Shown here in pieces: positions 59,444 to 64,000 of a stretch of 64,000 nucleotides of DNA. The DNA is from CATQHS01 sp963422655. GTDB taxonomy: Bacteria > Actinomycetota > Acidimicrobiia > Acidimicrobiales > Aldehydirespiratoraceae. The notes beneath the pieces were generated by a model. It was not told the DNA's origin, searched no databases, and was given only the letters and a program-made list of their open reading frames with translations. The position numbers and the translations under genes are program-made. The DNA lies in NCBI GenBank assembly GCA_963422655.1, contig OY730440.1, positions 1,860,001 through 1,924,000 of the forward strand. The letters are read 5' to 3'. Position 1 is the first letter of the stretch, and every line of letters begins with the position of its first letter.

Positions 59444-60310
59444 GTGATGGTTCATCTGGTTGACGGCACCTACGAGCTCTTCCGATTTCACTACGCCCCT
59501 TCGAACCGTGACCAGCGTTTCGGAGCGCAGCTAGGTGTGCTCAAGACGGTCCTCGATCTCGTCTCCGATGGCGCCACCCACATCGGGATCGCTACCGATC
59601 ACGTCATCGAGTCGTTCCGCAATGATCTGTGGCCCGATTACAAGGACGGATCCGGGGTGGAGCCCGATCTGGCCGCTCAGTTTCGTGAAGTCGAGGAACT
59701 GCTGGAGCTGGCCGGCTTCGCGGTCTGGCCCCAAGTCGCCTATGAGGCCGATGACGCCTTGGCTGCGGCCGCAGCAATGGCCGCGGCCGACGTTCGTGTC
59801 GAGCAGGTGATCATCTGCACGCCCGACAAGGACTTGGCCCAGTGCGTCACCAGAGACGGCCGAGTGGTCCAGTACGACCGGCGACGAGGCGTTCTCTACG
59901 ACCACGCCGGGGTGATCGAGAAGTTCGGCGTTACGCCGGAGTCGATTCCCGATTACCTGGCTGCGGTGGGCGATTCTGCTGACGGCTTCCCCGGCCTCCC
60001 CGGCTGGGGAGCCAAGTCCGCAGCCACCGTCCTGGCCCGTTACGGTCACATCACCGAGATACCACTGGACCCGGCCCAGTGGGACATCGAGGTACGGGGC
60101 GGGGCTCGACTGGCCCGGTCGCTCCGGGAGAACTTCAACGACGCGGTCTTGTTCCGTCGGATCGCCACGGTCGACCTCGCCGCTCCGGTGGCGGCCACGG
60201 TCGACGACCTGGCCTGGTCCGGTCCGGCCGCCGGGCTCGATGATTTCTGTGCTGCGCTCGGGGCCGAGCTGCTCGCAGCCCGGGCCCACCAACTGTCGGC
60301 TCGGCCGTGA
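59444..60310 (+). CDS. 5'-3' exonuclease (FEN/Pol I N-terminal type)
   Basis: A 288-residue stand-alone flap nuclease domain. Metal-binding acidic clusters are in VHLVDGTYELFRFHY, AYEADDALAAAA, CTPDKDLAQCV and GDSADGFPGLPGWGAKSA, the last including the helix-three-turn-helix. It lacks a polymerase domain. Such enzymes remove RNA primers or 5' flaps. The adjacent convergent ATP-dependent ligase may work with it in repair (inference). Its ATG follows the epimerase gene by 8 bases; in-frame second Met at codon 2. Confidence 0.88.
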   Translation: MMVHLVDGTYELFRFHYAPSNRDQRFGAQLGVLKTVLDLVSDGATHIGIATDHVIESFRNDLWPDYKDGSGVEPDLAAQFREVEELLELAGFAVWPQVAYEADDALAAAAAMAAADVRVEQVIICTPDKDLAQCVTRDGRVVQYDRRRGVLYDHAGVIEKFGVTPESIPDYLAAVGDSADGFPGLPGWGAKSAATVLARYGHITEIPLDPAQWDIEVRGGARLARSLRENFNDAVLFRRIATVDLAAPVAATVDDLAWSGPAAGLDDFCAALGAELLAARAHQLSARP

Positions 60311-60349
60311 ACGGCCCGGTTGCGAAGATGCAGTCCTACCCGACCACCT

Positions 60350-61450
60350 TCAACCCGCCTTGGGCCCGCTTCGATCCGCTGCGGCCAGTACCTCGCTGAT
60401 TCCGATCGGTACGGGCACCTCCACTTGGTCGAACCGGCACGAGCTCGCAATGCGGTCGGGGCGCCAGCGCACCAATCGAGTGGTGCCGCGGAAGCGACCG
60501 TTGAGCATCGCTTCGTATCTGACTTCGGCAACCAGCTCGATACGAACCGGGGTCCATCCTCGATCACCCCGAACCGACGACCAGCGGTTGGGGGTGCCGG
60601 GCATCGTCGTGCCGCCAGCGTGGGCGTCCGGGTTCATCCAGGCCGCCCACGGGTGATCGGCGGGATCGGGTAGAACATAGGGGGCCAGCTCGTCCATCAG
60701 CTCGCCTCGCCGCCGGGCGGTGAAGCTGGCCGCCACGCCGCAATGGTGCAGGTTGCCCTCACCGTCGTACAGTCCGACGAGCAGCGATCCCACACCCTTG
60801 CCGTCGGCGTGCAGCCGGTAGCCAGCTACCGCAACGTCGACAGTGCGGGTGTGTTTCACCTTGAACTGGGCTCTCTTGTCGGGCCGATAGGGGTCGTCGC
60901 GAGGTTTGGCCATGAGACCGTCGAGCCCGGCACCCTCGAATCGCACATACCAGTCGTGGGCCATGTCGCGTTCCAGAGTGGATGGGGCCAGATGGACGGG
61001 CGGAGCGAAGGCCCTGCTCAACGTTTCCAGCACCCTTCGCCGGTCACGGAATGGCTCCGCCATGAGATCGGTGGCGCCCACGGCCAAGACATCGAAAACC
61101 ATGAGCTCGGCCGGAGTCTCGTCCGCCAGCCGATCGACCCGGCTCCGGGCGGGGTGGATGCGCTGCTGGAGAGCGTCGAAGCCCAGACGGTCGTCGTCGA
61201 GTCGAACCACGATCTCACCGTCGATCACGGCTTTGTCGGGGAGCCCGGCCGTCAAGGGCTCGAGCAACTCGGGGAAGTAGCGGGTGAGCGGGCGTTCGTT
61301 GCGGCTGCCGAGCTCGATCTCGTCGCCGTCTCGGAATACGATGCAGCGGAAGCCGTCCCATTTCGGCTCGAAGGCCAGGTCTCCTTCGGGGATCCGGTCC
61401 ACGGCTCGGGCCAGCATCGGCTTCACCGGTGGCATCACGGGCAGATCCAC
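60350..61450 (-). CDS. ligC: ATP-dependent DNA ligase, LigC type
   Basis: A 366-residue ATP-dependent ligase. The nucleotidyl-transfer motif I is EPKWDGFRC with the adenylated Lys30; motif III is VFDVLAVGATD; motif V KVKHTRTVDVAVAGYR; and the OB-fold continues with LYDGEGNLHHCGVAASF. It lacks the polymerase and nuclease domains of LigD, as LigC proteins do. It probably acts in base-excision or gap repair. The ATG at 61450 is the start, 23 bases from the divergent epoxide hydrolase gene. Confidence 0.9.
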   Translation of the reverse strand: MDLPVMPPVKPMLARAVDRIPEGDLAFEPKWDGFRCIVFRDGDEIELGSRNERPLTRYFPELLEPLTAGLPDKAVIDGEIVVRLDDDRLGFDALQQRIHPARSRVDRLADETPAELMVFDVLAVGATDLMAEPFRDRRRVLETLSRAFAPPVHLAPSTLERDMAHDWYVRFEGAGLDGLMAKPRDDPYRPDKRAQFKVKHTRTVDVAVAGYRLHADGKGVGSLLVGLYDGEGNLHHCGVAASFTARRRGELMDELAPYVLPDPADHPWAAWMNPDAHAGGTTMPGTPNRWSSVRGDRGWTPVRIELVAEVRYEAMLNGRFRGTTRLVRWRPDRIASSCRFDQVEVPVPIGISEVLAAADRSGPKAG

Positions 61451-61473
61451 GTCTGTGATCCTACGATGCCGCC

Positions 61474-62619
61474 ATGACCTTGGAAATCCGGCCCTTCGAG
61501 ATCGACATCGGCGACAGTGAGATCGCCGATCTCCACCACCGGTTGCAACGCACCCGCTGGCCCGAAGCCGAGGTGGTCGCCGACTGGTCCCAGGGCATTC
61601 CTCTCGCCTACCTCCAGGACGTGTGCGAGTACTGGGCCACCGGTCACGACTGGAATCGTTGCCAGACCCGGCTCAACTCCAAGCCCAACTATCTCACCAG
61701 CATTGACGGGCTCGACATCCACTTCCAACACATCCGGTCCCCCCACTCCGGCGCCCTGCCCATGATCATCACCCACGGCTGGCCCGGCTCCGTCGTCGAG
61801 TTCCAGAAGGTGATCGACCCGCTCACCGATCCGACCTCCCATGGCGGGGATGCAGCCGATGCCTTCCACCTCGTGCTGCCTTCGCTGCCGGGCTACGGGT
61901 GGAGCCAGAAGCCGTCGAAGTCGGGAACCGGGGTGGAGCAGATCGCGGCCATGTGGAACGAGCTGATGGCGCGCCTCGGCTATGACAGCTACGTGGCCCA
62001 GGGCGGTGACTGGGGTTCGGCTGTCACCACCTGCATCGGAATCCAGAACCTGGGGGCGTGCCGGGCCATCCACACCAACATGGTGGTGGCCGGCCCCTCG
62101 CCCGAGATGCTCGAGGGCCTGACCGAATCAGAGCAAGCCTGCATGGATGCCCTCAGCTACTACGGCCGGTGGGACTCCGGGTACTCCAAGCAGCAGTCGA
62201 CCCGGCCCCAAACCATCGGTTACAGCCTGGTGGACTCACCGGCCGGTCTGGCCGCTTGGATACTGGAGAAGTTCTGGTCCTGGACCGACCGGGATCGCCC
62301 CCTCGAGGAGTCGTTCAGCCGTGATGAACTCCTCGACAACGTGTCGGTGTACTGGTTCACTGCTACCGGGGCGTCATCGGCCCGTCTCTACTGGGAGAGC
62401 TTCGACTCCTTCGGGGCCACGCCGGAAACCGTTGACATCCCCACGGCCTGCAGCATCTTTCCCAATGAGGTCATCAGCGCCAGCCGCCGGTGGGCGGCCC
62501 GACGCTACACCGATATCCGCTACTGGAACGAGCTGTCGGCGGGGGGACATTTCGCCGCCTTCGAGCAGCCCGACCTGTTCGTCACCGAGATGCGATCGGC
62601 ATTCCGGGCCCGGCGCTGA
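61474..62619 (+). CDS. Epoxide hydrolase (alpha/beta-hydrolase, EHN domain)
   Basis: A 381-residue microsomal-type epoxide hydrolase without membrane anchor. The N-terminal EHN domain (RPFEIDIGDSEIADLHHRL) is followed by an alpha/beta-hydrolase core with oxyanion HGWPGS, nucleophile Asp179 in GGDWGS, and the catalytic-histidine context GGHFAAFEQP. Two tyrosines expected in the lid cannot be fixed by eye. It would open epoxides of xenobiotic or fatty-acid origin. The gene is divergent from ligC. Confidence 0.9.
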   Translation: MTLEIRPFEIDIGDSEIADLHHRLQRTRWPEAEVVADWSQGIPLAYLQDVCEYWATGHDWNRCQTRLNSKPNYLTSIDGLDIHFQHIRSPHSGALPMIITHGWPGSVVEFQKVIDPLTDPTSHGGDAADAFHLVLPSLPGYGWSQKPSKSGTGVEQIAAMWNELMARLGYDSYVAQGGDWGSAVTTCIGIQNLGACRAIHTNMVVAGPSPEMLEGLTESEQACMDALSYYGRWDSGYSKQQSTRPQTIGYSLVDSPAGLAAWILEKFWSWTDRDRPLEESFSRDELLDNVSVYWFTATGASSARLYWESFDSFGATPETVDIPTACSIFPNEVISASRRWAARRYTDIRYWNELSAGGHFAAFEQPDLFVTEMRSAFRARR

Positions 62620-62702
62620 CCGGGGGAGTCGGCCCGGCCCGGTCAGGGGCGTGGGACCGGTCGGCGCAGTTCCCCGGCCGAGTCAGGGGCTGTGGGGCCG
62701 GT

Positions 62703-63887
62703 TCAAGTGCGGCGACCTCGGTCGGTTCGTTTCAAGAAGTTGTCGAAGAGGGGGACGGTGAAGGCTGTCTCGCCATGAGCGGGACTGTAGATCACGCCTT
62801 TGCTGATCAGTCCTGAACGGCGGGGGGCGACGGAGTTGACCTGCACGCCCAGCTCGGCAGCTATGTCACCGGATCGGTGGGGACCGGGGCCGATCTCGGC
62901 CATGGCTTGCAGGTACTCTCGTTCCTTGCGGGTGAGGCGGTCGTAACGGACGCGGAAGAAGTCCCGGTCGAGCTTGTCGATGACATCGGCTCGTGCTGCG
63001 TGTACGTCGTTGCCGGTGATGGGGTCAGCCGGCGCCGCGTTCCAAGTGTGATATCCCCATTCTTGCAGGAAGTAAGGGTAACCCTGTGACTCCGCGACGA
63101 TCAGCTCGACACCGGCTGGTTCGAATCGGACGCCGAGGGCCCGGGCCGGACAGTCGATGGCCTTGGCTGCGTCGTCAGGGTCCAGCTTGCCGATTTCGGG
63201 AAGCTCGAAGAGCCGCTCGGCATAGGATCTTGCCTTGCCGAGCTGCCCCGGAAGCTGGGGCAGGCCCGCCCCGGCCAGCACGACCGGCAGATCGAGTTGG
63301 GTCGTTCGATGGATGGCAGCGATCAGACCGGCCAGCTCGCTTTCTTCGAGATACTGCAACTCGTCGACGGCCAGCAGCAGCCCCGAGTCACAAGCTGAGG
63401 CTGCCTCACCGACCGCTGCTAACAGATCGGTCAGGTCGTCCGCCAGCAATCCCGAGTCGGCCCGGCCCGGTAAAGGCTTAACCCCTACCTTGATCGAAGA
63501 CCCGGTGGGAAGGGTGTGAGTGGTGGTGAACGAGCTGAGCACCCTGATCGCAAGCTCGACAGCCCGGCGAATCACATCCTTGCCTTCGTTCAGCTCCAAG
63601 AGTATCCGACGTATCCGACTGGCCAGCAGTTCTCCGAAATCGCTGGTCTCGGATGCCTCGATGAATCCCGATCGCATTCCTTGGTCAGCAGCGACCGCCA
63701 TGAAGCGGTTCAACAACACAGTTTTGCCCACACCCCGCAGCCCGATAGCGATACAACTCTTGCCCGGCCGCCGGTCGAGTGCCCTCCGAACGGTGATCTC
63801 GAAGTTGTCGATCAACTCGTCGCGTCCGATCAGCGTTGGCGGTGCCGATCCGGCTCCGGGCCGGTAGGGATTCTCGAAGCGATCCAT
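62703..63887 (-). CDS. AAA/ORC-like ATP-binding protein with C-terminal winged helix
   Basis: A 394-residue P-loop ATPase of the archaeal-ATPase/MalT-like group. Walker A is GLRGVGKT (49-56), Walker B LLLAVDELQYLEE, and there is a sensor region VVLAGAGLPQLPG. The C-terminal part (LTRKEREYLQAMAEIG, DIAAELGVQVNSVAPRRSGL) is a winged-helix DNA-binding domain. Members often occur as single genes of unknown role or within mobile elements. It is close to the window edge, with an AT-rich upstream region. Confidence 0.8.
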   Translation of the reverse strand: MDRFENPYRPGAGSAPPTLIGRDELIDNFEITVRRALDRRPGKSCIAIGLRGVGKTVLLNRFMAVAADQGMRSGFIEASETSDFGELLASRIRRILLELNEGKDVIRRAVELAIRVLSSFTTTHTLPTGSSIKVGVKPLPGRADSGLLADDLTDLLAAVGEAASACDSGLLLAVDELQYLEESELAGLIAAIHRTTQLDLPVVLAGAGLPQLPGQLGKARSYAERLFELPEIGKLDPDDAAKAIDCPARALGVRFEPAGVELIVAESQGYPYFLQEWGYHTWNAAPADPITGNDVHAARADVIDKLDRDFFRVRYDRLTRKEREYLQAMAEIGPGPHRSGDIAAELGVQVNSVAPRRSGLISKGVIYSPAHGETAFTVPLFDNFLKRTDRGRRT

Positions 63888-64000
63888 ATCAACGGAAGTT
63901 ACTGAATCTTATCCATCTTATTCAGCACTATGAGAATCTGTCTGATTAAACATAAGATCTGCATAATTCAACCCAGGGACCGCTTCGGGGGTGTTCGCGG
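63888..64000. other. AT-rich upstream region of the AAA ATPase gene
   Basis: The first 80 bases are distinctly AT-rich compared with the chromosome and contain several TTATCCA/TTATTCA-like stretches. They probably hold the ATPase promoter on the minus strand. No gene is visible to the window end. Confidence 0.35.

Overview
The window is high-GC actinobacterial chromosome. It carries CrgA, an F420/PPOX-type oxidoreductase, a Liv transporter whose two permeases and ATPase are fused in one protein, class I PPK2, a single-protein dCTP deaminase, methylmalonyl-CoA epimerase, LigC and the tRNA-Ser/ffs/dnaX/recR neighbourhood. The gene styles suggest an Acidimicrobiia-like lineage; that placement is inference, no rRNA is present.

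Layout. 0-11.3 kb: catabolic and transport block (carotenoid oxygenase entering from the left edge, PPOX protein, SDR plus amidohydrolase behind a doubled TetR-like operator, a complete branched-chain/amide ABC transporter, an FAD oxidoreductase). 11.4-14.7 kb: a large secreted sialidase whose signal peptide is one frame away from its mature domain. 14.9-23 kb: housekeeping genes (tRNA-Gly, acyl-CoA synthetase, YaaA, aminotransferase, PPK2, dcd, crgA with a small DnaA-box-like cluster, a thiolase-fold protein without its catalytic residues, DoxX).

23.2-41.0 kb is an accessory island with lower GC, many pseudogenes and repeats, lying between a broken nitroreductase gene and tRNA-Ala. It holds three paralogous streptogrisin-like proteases with fibronectin III arrays (two with intact triads, one in which all three catalytic residues are replaced), transposase and tyrosine-recombinase remnants, duplicated fragments, and an antitoxin/PIN pair. 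In the middle is a tightly overlapping minus-strand operon: ACP-like protein, an unrecognised small protein, AcpS-like protein, XRE regulator, ImmA/IrrE metallopeptidase fused to a chagasin-like cysteine-protease inhibitor, papain-fold C1 peptidase, and a truncated MazG-like gene. A fused inhibitor next to the class of protease it should inhibit, under an XRE/ImmA switch, is the most interesting candidate system here.

41-64 kb is core chromosome: tRNA-Ala, sulfatase, crotonase, release factor 3, prenyl synthase, exonuclease VII, an ABC exporter, NAD salvage (pncB/pncA), peroxiredoxin, two tRNA-Ser genes, tadA, 4.5S RNA, dnaX, recR, methylmalonyl-CoA epimerase, a 5'-3' exonuclease, LigC, epoxide hydrolase and an AAA ATPase. 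An unexplained strong RNA-like hairpin follows recR. All assignments come from reading the sequence; no database search was run.
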